Below, piece by piece: positions 1 to 12,600 of a stretch of DNA of 64,000 bases. The translations under genes were made by a program, and so were the position numbers. The notes beneath the pieces are model-generated. The model was given only the letters and a program-made list of their open reading frames with translations, was not told where the DNA came from and did no database searches. Source of the DNA: Apoderus coryli (Eukaryota; Arthropoda; Insecta; Coleoptera; Attelabidae); assembly GCA_911728435.2 (NCBI GenBank), contig OU452200.1:31945715-32009714 (forward strand). The letters run 5' to 3'. Within the stretch, counting starts at the first letter, position 1. Every line of letters begins with the position of its first letter.

Positions 1-196
1 AGAATGATTTTTAAATGCTGACAACAATATTTTAAACATAAAAATTTTTTATTTCCACAATGTGGTAAGTTGTGTGTAGTTTAAGATCGTTTGAACTGGT
101 TCACTTACTTTGTAACACCTATTTTCAGATTTGTAATTGTTATCAATTCATCCTTGAATAATGCATTAAGTATCTTTCTAATTTCGACCCTATTAT

Positions 197-240
197 TGCC
201 ACTGATGATGAGAGTATATACTCTCGAAACATGTATGGTA
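197..240 (+). ncRNA. Hammerhead ribozyme-like motif, copy 1
   Basis: The motif reads CTGATGA (202-208), a palindromic stem II (210-225, GAGAGTAT/ATACTCTC), GAAA (226-229), the self-complementary ACATGT (229-234), A235, then TGGTA (236-240). TGGTA pairs with TGCCA at 197-201 as stem I. This matches the hammerhead core CUGANGA...GAAA...UH, with predicted cleavage after A235. The very short palindromic stem III is like the small hammerheads of Penelope-like elements and retrozymes, which work as dimers (established knowledge). One caveat is an extra T between the core and stem II. A second copy at 31977-32020 keeps the same fold. No Penelope-type reverse transcriptase is visible nearby. Confidence 0.55.
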
Positions 241-452
241 CATTGATTTAATTATAAAAGATTATATTGTGGAGCAGACGTCTTTCATTCCATTATACTT
301 TCACTCCTCGTCATGGATTATTTTTCGAAAAAATAAAAAATAAGTCAAAACTGAAAAAACTTAATATATTTATGTTAAAATTAACGTTTACTACAAACCG
401 AAAAAGATTAAAACTTTTCACTTATTTATTTTTAGCTCTCCATATCATATAA
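241..452 (+). repeat. Flank of the hammerhead-like repeat family
   Basis: The sequence around 270-282 (TTGTGGAG then AGACG) also occurs at the same side of the second motif near 32060. The two motifs therefore belong to one dispersed repeat. The rest of this stretch is AT-rich, and I see no convincing coding sequence in it. Confidence 0.4.
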
Positions 453-2285
453 TATGTAATATATGTATATATGGAGACTATTAGTTTCATGAAAACATTT
501 TTTTTTTAATTTCACCGGGAATACTTGTTTTTGGTCATTTTATACATAAATAAGTAGTTTTAAAAAAATGTCTGTCTGTCTGTATCCACGAAAACGCAAA
601 AACAACTTAACAGATTTTAACCAAATTTGGTACAAAAATACTATTGGACATTGCAAGGACCTGATTAGATTTTGGGAAACATTGAGCGTAGGCAATGGGT
701 TTAAAAGACGGTTCCAAAATTAAAAAAATTCATAGTTCTTAAACTTATCCGAAATACTGCATAATTTAATTGATTATAACCTAAAATATTGAACATAAAA
801 TATTAGACCACATTGGCGTTCGAAAACAGTGTAAAATGGTGTAACAACGATTTAAAAAAATCGTATTTCTTAAACATAGCAGAAATATTAAGTAGTTATT
901 TATAACTTTGATAGAATATAACCTATAAAATGGGTCATAAATAACTTATTTTCATAGGCGTTCGTAAATAGTGGAAAAGGGGTGAAAACATAAAAAATAT
1001 ATATTTCCTAAACTTATTTGAAATATGGAATAATTTTTCATATTTGTGATATAATATAAGCTAAAAAATATTCCATAAAAGAATTGGTTTACGCAGGCGT
1101 TCGAAAATAGTTTAAAAAAAGGGTCAAAAACGAAAAAAAAATGTTTCCCAAATATACAAGAAAAATTGGCTAATTATATATTAGCTTTGATATAAGATAA
1201 CCTACAAAATGCAGCATAAAATTTCTATTTACATAGGTGTTCGTAAATAATAGAAAAGAGGGTAAAATAAAAAAATATTTAAAATGTAAAAATGTTTATA
1301 TTTAACTAGTTGAATTGGTGTTCAAAATACACTACAAAAATTAATGTACCATAGGCCTCCGTGAAAATTCTATAAAAGGGTCAAAAAAAATTGTATCCGT
1401 TATAACTCAAAAACTACTTAGCGGATTTTAACCACAGTTGGTATGAAAATACTACAGGATATTTATAGGTGGTGATTAACATTAAGCGTTGGCAAGGGGT
1501 TTAAAAGAAGGTTCAAAAATTAAAAAGATCATAGTTCTTAAACTTATCCGATATATTGAATAATTTTTTGTGTGTTTAATTAAATATAACCTTAAATATA
1601 ACCTAAAATATTTAACCTAAACAATTAGACCACATTGACATTTGAAAAAAGTGTAAAATGGGGTAAAAAGGTTAGAAAAAAACGTATTTTTTAAACATAG
1701 CAGAAATATTGACTAGTTATTTATAGCTTTGATAGGATATAAGCTATAAAATGTGTTATAAATAACTTGTTTTCATAGGCGTTCGTAAATAGTGTAAAAG
1801 GGGTCAAAATAAAAAAATATATACTTCCTAAACTTATTCGAAATACGGAATAATTTTTCATAGTTGTGATAGAATATAACATAAAAAATGTTACATAAAT
1901 GAACTGGTTCACACAGGCGTTCGAAAATAGTATAAAAACGAAATATTGGCTAATTATATATATAGCTTTGATATAAGATATCCTACAACATGCAGTATAA
2001 CAATTTTGTTTACATAGGCGTTCGTAAATAGTAGAGAAGGGGACAAAATAAATTTTATAATAAAACTAAAAAAAAAAAAAAATCAACTATATTGCGTACA
2101 AGAATTTGGCCTAGAAGACCTGAAATATAAAATATGTACGTATAAATAGTGCCTCCAAAAAGAAGAAAAAGGAACAAAACCCGATACTACAAAAAAATAT
2201 ATATAAATTTTAGATAAATGACAAAAAGGTCATAAAATTATTACTTTACACTTAAATATGGAGAGCTATTCGTGCCTCGAGGGGA
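453..2285. repeat. Degenerate modular tandem repeat
   Basis: A block near 565-780 (TGTCTGTATCC, then AACAGATTTTAACC and a TTCTTAAACTTATCCGA stretch) recurs near 1388-1565. Between and after the two copies there are modules of roughly 130-150 bp. Each carries a version of CATAGGCGTTCGTAAATAG followed by AAAAGGGGTCAAAAT (for example near 955, 1095, 1235, 1775, 1910 and 2015). Both levels are diverged. No protein is encoded. Repeats opening with a TGTCTGTATCC-type box are common non-coding dispersed repeats in insects; the parent element is unknown. Confidence 0.6.
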
Positions 2286-3511
2286 ACAGTTTATTTCTCA
2301 TATATTTGAGCTTTATTATATTTACTTATTAATATTTTAGCATCACATTTCGTAATCTGTGGTAGTATCTAAAACGGCAGCATTTTGCTAAATTATTTAT
2401 GTTTGTGATCTAATTTCTCCGCCCGCCACTTACGAAGCCTTTTCTGTTTATTGTCTTTTCAATAAATCATAAGGTTCCAGAATGAGAGCTTTCAAATTGC
2501 GTTTTGCATGCTGAAATTTGCAAAGCCTAAACAAAATCCTTCTATGCATCTGTTGTTTGAATCTATTTTTTAACACCTGAGCAACAGAGCACTATATATT
2601 TTTTCCACAATGAACAATTCCGTGTCATTTTAAGGTAAATTTAATCATCTGGTAAAATAAATTTCATCATAAAATTAAATATAGAAAACAATGTAAGCGT
2701 ATCAAAAATGATTCACCTGGAGAACAAGCAATTTCGTCAATAACTGTTAATTATATGCAAAATATAATAAATGTAATATATTCAGAAAAACTGTACTTAA
2801 TTACCTGTAATATATACATGTACATAATATCACTCAAATTATTATGTCCTTGATGAAATAAATATTTAATTTCAATAACATCTGATTCAATTGAACCGTA
2901 AATAACAAAAAAAAAACATTTATAACGACATTTTAAAATTAAAATAAAATTTTGTAACAGAATATCAAAAAAATTAAGACGCTATAAATGTCAAATCCAC
3001 TGAGGAAAATAATATATTCCTAACTAATGACACAAAAGAAAAAAGTTAGGGGCACAGTTGCAAGAAGATAATCCTAGCGATGAATTATGCTAACTTGACC
3101 AACCTAAAAGGCTAACATTTTCTACGCAATGCCTTACACCGACGAACGATTTAACTTAATGGTAAAGATCAGAAATGAGTTAATTTCAGTGATGCGTATC
3201 ATCAGAACAGACTGGAACAATTAATGCCGCCTTTGATTCTCAATAACATGAATCCAAATTACACATATTTTATGAGCAGTGCTGCAAGCGAGCCCAGCCC
3301 GTAGTATAGTAAATTGGAGAATACTCTATAACTAGGGTGACAATAGGTATATTTCTTTCGTGACATTTGTGGCACTATCGTATATAATTTCTGATGCTAA
3401 ATTATGTATAGACATGTGGTTTTAACTAACTATTTTTAAAGACATTAAGAGCTGTATTGCATATACTATTGTAATGAAGTTTGCAACTTAAAAAGTAATT
3501 AATCTTCTTAC
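2286..3511. other. GDAP2 intron 8 sequence, featureless
   Basis: AT-rich sequence between the modular repeat and GDAP2 exon 8. I looked on the minus strand for the remaining CRAL-TRIO exons and found none, so they should lie left of this window. Confidence 0.5.
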
Positions 3512-3665
3512 TTTATCTAAATTGATTTTATTGAATGGGAACCATTTTCCAATAAAAACAACAACAGGTCGCCCAAGTCGGTCATATCCGCTTTGATATA
3601 AACAACCAATGCCTGAAACTTCTGTAAGATCCTCCGTTTTCGCCCGTCTAAGCAACCTTTCATAT
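3512..3665 (-). CDS. GDAP2: GDAP2 exon 8, start of CRAL-TRIO domain
   Basis: The acceptor is TTTTTTTCAG and the donor GTAAGA, ending at a complete codon (NLDK). It encodes YERLLRRAKTEDLTEVSGIG, then LYQSGYDRLGRPVVVFIGKW. This is the entry to the Sec14-like fold. About 125 residues of the family are still missing and must be encoded left of position 1 or in exons I cannot recognise. Confidence 0.92.
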
Positions 3666-6600
3666 CTGAAAAAAATAATCATCTGAGTTCTTGGTTCTAA
3701 TTCATTACATCATGTAAATCAAGTCATTGCACCTGAAATGACATTTGATAAAGTGTATCGAAGTAACGTTAATGTATATTGGGTATAAATTTTTATGTCA
3801 AATGTGTTAAATACTGGAAAAATAAAAAACTCAAATTTTAATATTTTTAATAAAATAAAATAAAAATTTAGACCATATTTAACGGTTCAAATCCTATATT
3901 GGTGTCCTATATTTGAAAGATTACACATAAACATCTATTTTTGTAAATATACGCTGAATACAACTAAGAATATATTTAGATTCTAGACATAGTAATCATC
4001 TATTTTCTTGTCAGAGTTTACATTTTTGCTTATATCTAGTAAAACGAGAATGTTTGGTAATCTATTTAATAATAATTTCGTTTCCTTTTTCTAATTTAAA
4101 TATAAGGCGTTTCTAAGGGCTTCGCGAGTGTACATCTTAAGAAAAAACTCGCCAATATCAATCAGCAAAACTTCCTTTAATATCAATACAAAAGAAAGCC
4201 CTACCATCACCCTAATATAAAGCAATTAAGTTAATCATACTTTATTTAAACGACCATCTGTTTTACAGTGATGCATAGAAATTTACAAGAAAAATGATTG
4301 ATGATACGTTGAGACACATCGATTATAGGATGATATTAACATCGAAATTAAACTTCTAAATCAAATTGATGATATAATTATTCAAACCCTTTCCTAGTCA
4401 ATTCAAAAATTACATGAAATAAAAAGGAAAATGGTTTATGAAAAAGTTTTGCTTTTATGTTATATAGCTACAATTAAGCAGTGTTCCGAATATCAGTGAA
4501 GTATATATTTACTACTGCTTCATTGCTAATATTAAATAATAATATTACATTATTTTATATATATTCACTAAATATTGATTCGCAATTTGACATTTGGTGG
4601 AATATTTGTAATTTTAACAAATGCCGAAAAGCCCCTAATATACAGTCCCGTTTTTAGAAAAGAATTAGTATTTCCAGGATCTAAAAATCTTTGTCAATAT
4701 AACCGAATAATATTGATATATTATATTGCCTTAATTTCTGACAAATTATATTTGGTACATTATTAAAGCCCAGTAAAGTATATATAATATTACCTGAAAA
4801 TGAGGCTGCTACCAGATACTGATCAAAACCAGGGAATTTCATATGTTAATAGCATGTTGCTATTGAGCGGTCACTTGATAAGCGTACCCTGCATATTTGT
4901 AAAACATCGAGAGACGAACGATGCAACCAATCAGATATGTGATCAAGCAGTTGCACAATGAGTATTTTAAACGTGCCACATTATGCACTCTGGGCGTATT
5001 ACCACTTTTAAAATAATGATAAACCCATGCCTCCGAACTGATAGATGTAAGCCGCCCAAAGCTTTTTTACGAATTCAACTAAGAATATAACCAGTACCGA
5101 TACCTTTGCTGTATATTATCCTACGTACGAGCATAGTCTAATAAATAATATACTAGTCCCCGCACTGTAAGTAAATCCTTTGTTATATTGAGATCTAAAG
5201 CGTGCCGCCGATTTTACGACTTGGTATAACAGCACAAATAAACTGTACGAATACGGGTGAGAGCAAAGGAGAGTAGCGAACGAGTGAAAACTTGCTTTGC
5301 TGTTGCTTAAATCCCTACGCTTACTTGGTCGACTGTGTATTGTAGAAAACGAAGAGAAATTCTGAGCGACCGGTGTACCAGAATTCTAGACGAGGGAGGG
5401 TCGGGGAAGGGGCTAAATACCAACAGCAAAATGGCTGCATATGTTCAAGTGCGGGGACTAGTATATTATTTATTAGACTATGGTACTAGTATTCAGTTGC
5501 ATTTAACCATTTTTGTAATCTAGCCAAAATATGAGAACAATCATCCACATTTAGAATACCAAAAAAAAAAAAAGCAACAGATATATAATTGCCGAAAATC
5601 GTGTTTAAAAAAATTATATTAAAAAATTTTTTTCAATATGGATACTAGATAAAACTTCTTAAAATGAATTGATTTAAACTAATTGGCTTAAATTTCGGGG
5701 ACCTTGGCTAGCCTTAGCACAATATAGTCATTTTTACACCCTGTACAAATAAGACCGAATAACATATTTTTACATCGCTTGAACTTTACAAAAAAAAAAT
5801 ATTCCTGGTAGATATCGATAAAACAAACTTCAAGGAACGTGAACTTTGTTTCACACTAGATGTCGCCACATACATCTTGTTGGTTGTGAATCGGTAATCT
5901 CTTTGTAAATGTGGGAAATTTGAACCACATTACCTGCCGATCACTACTGATGAGTTGTGGATCAACGAAACACCCCGTCTGGTGAAACCATGGTAGTGTG
6001 AAGCAAATTTCCAACATAACTTAATGTCTTGTGACATTATGTAACAAGCAACTCATAAATAAATAAATAGTTTATTGTCAAAACAGGTAGTACCTACACC
6101 CAATTGTAAGACAAATGTGAATTTACAACAGCACGCAGTATGTTATGATAACAATAAAGTAATAAGTAACTTATAACGAAAATAAGAAAAAGCATACAAT
6201 CACAAAACAATCATCCAATTGTATAGTATTATATATAATTATTTTATCTACAAAATAATTATTACGGATTGGTATAGATAAATAATGTAATACAATGAAA
6301 ATTGATTTGGAATTATTTTTTTATGGTACTTATTAACTTCCTTTATTTAAATCTTAAACTTGTTAAATGTTTTCGCCGGAAGGTCGCTAAAAATAATGAA
6401 TAAGTCGGGAAATAATACTATTGTTATTATTACTTGAAGACATTAGGAGTATATTTTGAAATAATACTGTGAAATGAGCATTTTATTTCTATGTAAACTA
6501 TACTTATATTCAACAAAGTGTAACAAAAATAGTAACTAGAGCATTAAAAAAAATAAAGCACGAAATAAATTTTATAGTGCTATAAATGTTTTTTTATAGT

Positions 6601-9600
6601 TATCATTACTTAGCACCTATAATAAACCTAATTACATCTAAATACCTAATATCCTCTCTTATACAAACTTATAAATTTGTTACAATTCCTTTAACGCAAA
6701 ATTTTTAATTATTTTGTTTTGTTAATATTGCTGTTTCCTTGGAAGCGTATAATACCTTTCCCCGCAGTACATGCTCTAAAATGTTAACCGTCTGTATATA
6801 TATTAGACTGTTTGCACTTTGTTCCCTAAATATAAATTTTGCAAGTTGCGTAGCGGTAGGCAACAGCTACTGCCCAGAGTTGCAGTTTCGCATGCTGCTA
6901 ATTTATTCGTAACATTTGGTCATTTGTTTTGGCTCCAGCTGCAGGAATCTACTCATTTCCGAATTTTATTTCAGGAAGCCTCAAATGTATTCCAGAATAA
7001 TTAAATGTATTTCAGTATAATTAAATGTATTCTGAAATACATTTTTAACAAAAATAAAAATGAAATACTTTTATTTCCTAAAGTAATTATTTGTATTATT
7101 ATGTACGAACCTACATCTCCAAGATATTATTTTTTTTACGTACGGGAATAAAAAGAAGTCAATCGGTCAGGACTATACGCCGGATGACTCAACAAATCGA
7201 TGTTTTGGGTGCTCAAAAATGCAGTTGTTTGAGCCGATGTGTGAGAGCTCGCATTGTCGTGGTGAAGAGTGATCCGTCTTTGGCGGTTGGTTGTCCTGAT
7301 TTCTTGGAAGACAACTGGTAAACAAATGGTTGTGTACCACTCAGAATTGACTGTTCTGCGTTGTTCTAGTGGTACGGTTGCGACATGTCCAGTTTTTCTG
7401 CAAAAACAGGCGACCATTTGCTTGGAAGTGCTTCGTGCGCGAACAACTTTTGTTGGATTTGCCTCATCTTGAAACACCCATACAGTCGACTGCTGTTTAC
7501 TTTCGGGCTCATACGGGTAAATCCACGATTAATGACCTGTCACGATGTCATAGACGTGTTTCGAAGCACCGCCATCGTATTTTTTTAGTATTTCTTTCGA
7601 CCAATCGAAACAAGCTTTTTTTGAGCGATTGACAAATTGAGTGGGATCCAGCGCGAACAAATTTTTTTGACAGTCAAATGTTTATGCAATATTCAATGTA
7701 TGCTGGTCCGACTAATGCCTAAGGTTGTCTCAATCTCTTGATAGGTCCCATGACGATCTTGCAATATCAGTTCGCGTACAGCATCAATGGTTTTCCGAAC
7801 AACAACTGATTTTGGACGACCTTCACGAAATTCGTCTTGGAGTGAACTACGACCACGATTAAATTCACCATACCATCGATAAACACTGGTCCTTGATGGA
7901 GCTTCATCGTCAAAAATTGAATTAAGTTCATTGAATTAAGTTCATCCATGCTGGGTTAATCCACGTCGAAAGTTGTAAAAAATAATCGCACAAAAATGGT
8001 GACGATTTAATTTCATTTTTGGGCCGAGATGAACCTTTTAAGTTACTGTAAACAACACAAATAGCGCTCGTATGTCAAAACGTTCTGAGTATGTATAACT
8101 TCAAAAATGTCCAACTTCACGATAGAGCTGTTAGTTGCCAGATTGCAACACCAGGGTTGCCAAATCCCGAAATATAAAAATCAACCCTCGTAGTTGAATA
8201 AAAAAGCCGTATACAAAATGTATTGAATTAAAACTAAAATATTACATATTTCTGAAATACATTTGACGCTTTCTGAAATACAATTGGAAAAGGTGTAGTG
8301 TCATAAATAGAACCCTATTTGGCTTTATTTTAGTAATAAAAGTGTCCTATTGCAGTAAATTAAAAATATCTGAATAAAACACAAGTTCCTAAGCAAGAAA
8401 AGTTTGCTCAACCCATTATGGAAGACATCTCTTCAGTTTACGGGGAATCTTGCCTAGGAAAAACAATGGTCTACAAGTAGCATGGCAGGTAATCCCTCGA
8501 AGACGACTCTTGCCTGGGGCGGCCTATTGGAGTGACCAATCCAGAACTATATACTTGGCTGAAGAAGAAACAAGTCGCAGAAATTCATGGAGTGTCCGAT
8601 ACAACATCTTGAATGCATGCAATGGCATAAAAAGGCACACTACCAACCAAAAGTCACACAGTCAACTAGAAAACTCATGGCGACAACCTTTTTGCGACTC
8701 AGAAGGAATTCTGTTGATTGATTTAAAGATAAAGGCTTCTGTAACACAGTGGTCCAGTACAAAAGAGTCGTGCTGCGCTGGCTGCCGTGCACAAAATGTA
8801 CCTACTTCGATATTATAAAGTAATTCGCTCAGAAACTTGAGGCATCTTACTTAAATGACAAAAAGTCTAATAATACAATAACACCTCTATTTTTTGTTTA
8901 TCGAAATATTTAATTCCAATTTTCAACGAATACCAATTAAATCATCAATAACGATCAAGGATATATAAACTACTAGTAGGTACTACCTTTCCTCAACTGT
9001 TTCATCCACTTCCATTAAATCTTTGTTGCTGTTACTGAACCCCAAAAAATTTGCAACACTTGTTATAATCGAATATCCTGTTTCTACCGACATTTCTATT
9101 TTCTTAAAATCTTGAACTGATTTATAGTTTGTTATTATTCAATAATTTTCACAATTCGCAAAACCCGAATTTGCGTTTTGAAAGAGCACGCGCGCGCTTT
9201 CACTATTTAAAATTTACAATATCCTCAGCACGCTTCGCGAGTCAAATACAACTACGGCAGCTGAAAACAAATGAGTAAAAATATAGCGTATTTTGTGTAA
9301 TACATACACATGGTATAGTGACGCACTTAAGCTGGCTGTATAGATGTTTGCACTATTTTTTTTTGTTGCATTAATATTTTTACAGGTGAGTTACAAGGGG
9401 ACCTAAAAAACATCATCTATCTAACAATGATTTAATATTATTCGAAATAGTATCTGGAACCTCTGGTTCACTGTTCAATTCGGAAAAATCAATAAGAAGA
9501 AAATTTGTGTAGACTTTGAAAAAAGTTCTTGCCCCTCACCAGAACGACATTGCCAAGCAGGCAATATGTTTCTCATGGCTTTGTATGGGAAAGGCCGAGA

Positions 9601-12600
9601 GACTATTTTAAACGAATTGAGATACAGGGTGTCCGGAAATGACGTGTACAGGGTGAGCAAAACTCGATGTCCCAGCTCTGTTATGAGAAAATGAAAAACG
9701 ATAGAAAAATTCGGAAAAGAGGTTCTTAAATAGGATTAAGTAAGCTCCATTTTAACCCATATTTCATTTTGTTTCCAAGTTTGGAAACTGAAGTAAATTA
9801 CGTCATCAACTTTTTTTTTCCAGACACATACCTATATTTTTGCATAGTTCGAAAGAGCTAATGTTTTTTTCTAAACAACTTTTGTAAAGAAAAAAAAGTG
9901 CTATCTTCATTCGTTAAAAAATTATAAGCAAATTTGTAGAAAAAACTAATATGAAAAATTCGCAACCGTCACAACTTTTACACAAGTAGGCTTTGGAAAC
10001 AAACTGCAATTATATCTGTCAATACTTAAACTAATGGTTGACAAATAGTATTCGTGTGATGACTTCTAATATAAGTCAAACATTTGATATTCAGTCAAGA
10101 GAGAAGATACGTATTATCCATCGGTTGTTAATAATAATTACTTATTAAACACTACAAAAACAGATGATATTATTTAATAGTAACTATTATTACCACAGAA
10201 TTAAACATAGTAATACTATAGGTTACTACTAATTAATTATAGGAAATCAATCACTACAACAAATTTTCAATGTGACCACCTCCTAGTGGTAAACGCTTAT
10301 CTAATCTCCTCCTTACTTCTCTTCCTGAGGCCTTACATAACATTTCTCTTGAGAGTTCATTGCATGCATTTCTAATTTTTTCCTTTAAATGTCCAAAGTT
10401 ATGTATTAGCAATTCTTGCTTGAATCGCCGCCCCCGTCATGCTGGAAAAAACTGGAATGGCACATTTTAGAGAAGCACAGAAAGTTGCTCTTGAAGAAAT
10501 TGCAAATATTCTTCACTGCATAAAACACCTTCGTAATAGTATGGAGCAATTAAATGCCCATTAATAATACCACACCAAAGTTAATGCCAAAATGTCCTTC
10601 GTTTTCAATCCGATTGACAAATAACATGTCAACTTTTTCGTTATGCGTAAACATTTAACATAAAATGCATACATTAAATGACGATAAAACTATTTGTCAA
10701 CCATTAGTTTTATTATTGACAGATATAATTGCAGTTTGTTTCCAAAGCCTACTTGTTTAAAAGTTGTGAAAGTTGCGAATTTCCTAAAAATTTGCTTTCA
10801 ATTTTTTAACGAATGAAGATAGCAAATTTTTTTCTTTACAAAAGTTGCTTAGAAAAATTAGCTCTTTTGAACTATATAAAAATATAGGTATGTTTCTGGA
10901 AAAAAAAGTTGTTGACGTCATTTACTTTAGTTTCCAAATTTGGAAACAAAATCAAATGTGCGTTAAAATGGAGCTTACTTAATCCCATTTAAGAATCTCT
11001 TTTCCTGATTTTTCTATCGTTTTTCATTTTCTCATAACAGAGCTGGGACATCGAGTTTTGCTCACCCTGTACACGTCATTTCCGGACACCCGTCGAAAAA
11101 AGAAACAAATTTAATATTATTATTTCATATTATTAATAACATTTAACTACTACAAATTATAAAATGTATTATTCATTATGTAACAACTTGAAGAGTTGTT
11201 AGCTACATACTCATCAAGTTGTTACACGTACGCGTTTCTTGTAAATGCAAGAAAGGCTGCTAGCTCAATTCTGGATGAAGGAAAAGTCGCCTTTATTGCT
11301 CTCCAATATGCAACGGGTTGTGTGCAAACGATGGCGTTAAGATACACGCAGAAGCAGCACAAGAAAGAGACCAAGAAGAACGCTCACACTATTTGAAAGG
11401 TATGTCTAATCGCAAAATCACAAGTTAATGTTTTTTCACGATTTCTCTTATTTTCAAGCTCAATATCCGATGCTGATTTTTATGGATAAACCCGATCCTC
11501 TTTTCAGCATTTTTTTAGTGCGGTAAGTTGCACTTTTCCGCACTGTTTTTAATACTTGTATAACTAATATAGTCAGATAGTGCTAGATTTGTTATAAATA
11601 ATATTACTATAACTATAACTGTATATCCACATTAAAAGAAGAAGTACTTATAGCTTAGTTCTTGTATCCAGCAAATAATAATAACCTGTTAAATCAACTA
11701 AAAATAGAAAATTTTATCATTTTTCTCTTATGACACATTAATATCTATATAAGTACCTATAACTGATATTATTATGACAAAAGGCATATTTGACACATTT
11801 ATCAAATGTTGTTACCTGAATTGTCAGTTCGGCAGTTCAGGTTAATAAACAATACACGAGAATGCACTATGTTACTGTGAAATTTGAAGTGCTCGTAGGA
11901 AAAAATCTGTACCTAACACATGCGGAAAGTGTCTTTTTCCGCAATTGACGAATGACCGAACTCCACTGCGCGTAGTTTGATCAACTATCGTCGCGTGCAG
12001 AAAAGTACTACTTTCAGCACTTGTTAAGTAAATAACTATTGTCAGTGTAGCATAAGTATAAATAAAAAATATATAAATCGAAAATCTGCTTTTCCGACTG
12101 GCTGCCATCGGGAGTTTTTTCACTATATTTTTCTTGCGATGTTCAATACTTTCGATACCTTGTTTATTGTGAAAATTCTTTTAAGACTAATCAAATTTCT
12201 CTACTAAACGATTGGAATGTGTTTTAGTAAAATATAATCGCTATCCAATTAACGTTAAAGTGTTTCACCTCAAGATATTAACTTAAAGAGACAATTCAAT
12301 ACGCATTGTTTTTAATATGAACCCTCTGTTGAATGAACAGGGTAATTATTTCCTAATATGTACCTAATTTAATAACCCAGTATAACACTGATTTATGGAA
12401 GAAAATAAACTCAGAGATTAAGATTAAGACAATTAGCGGCAGTAATTATCGTTGCCTATTTGCTTCAAGATTAATACCATGATCATTTGTTTTATGATTT
12501 CTAAATAATTTAAATCTTAGACTATGACGTATTTTATTCATGATGGATGCAATTAGGCTATTAACTCAACAACATTATAATGTAGAAAGTCTAACAGAGT

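Noticed and set aside
9475..9620. Coding segment left of the long-TIR element
   Set aside because: Short frames on both strands with stops and no recognisable motif.
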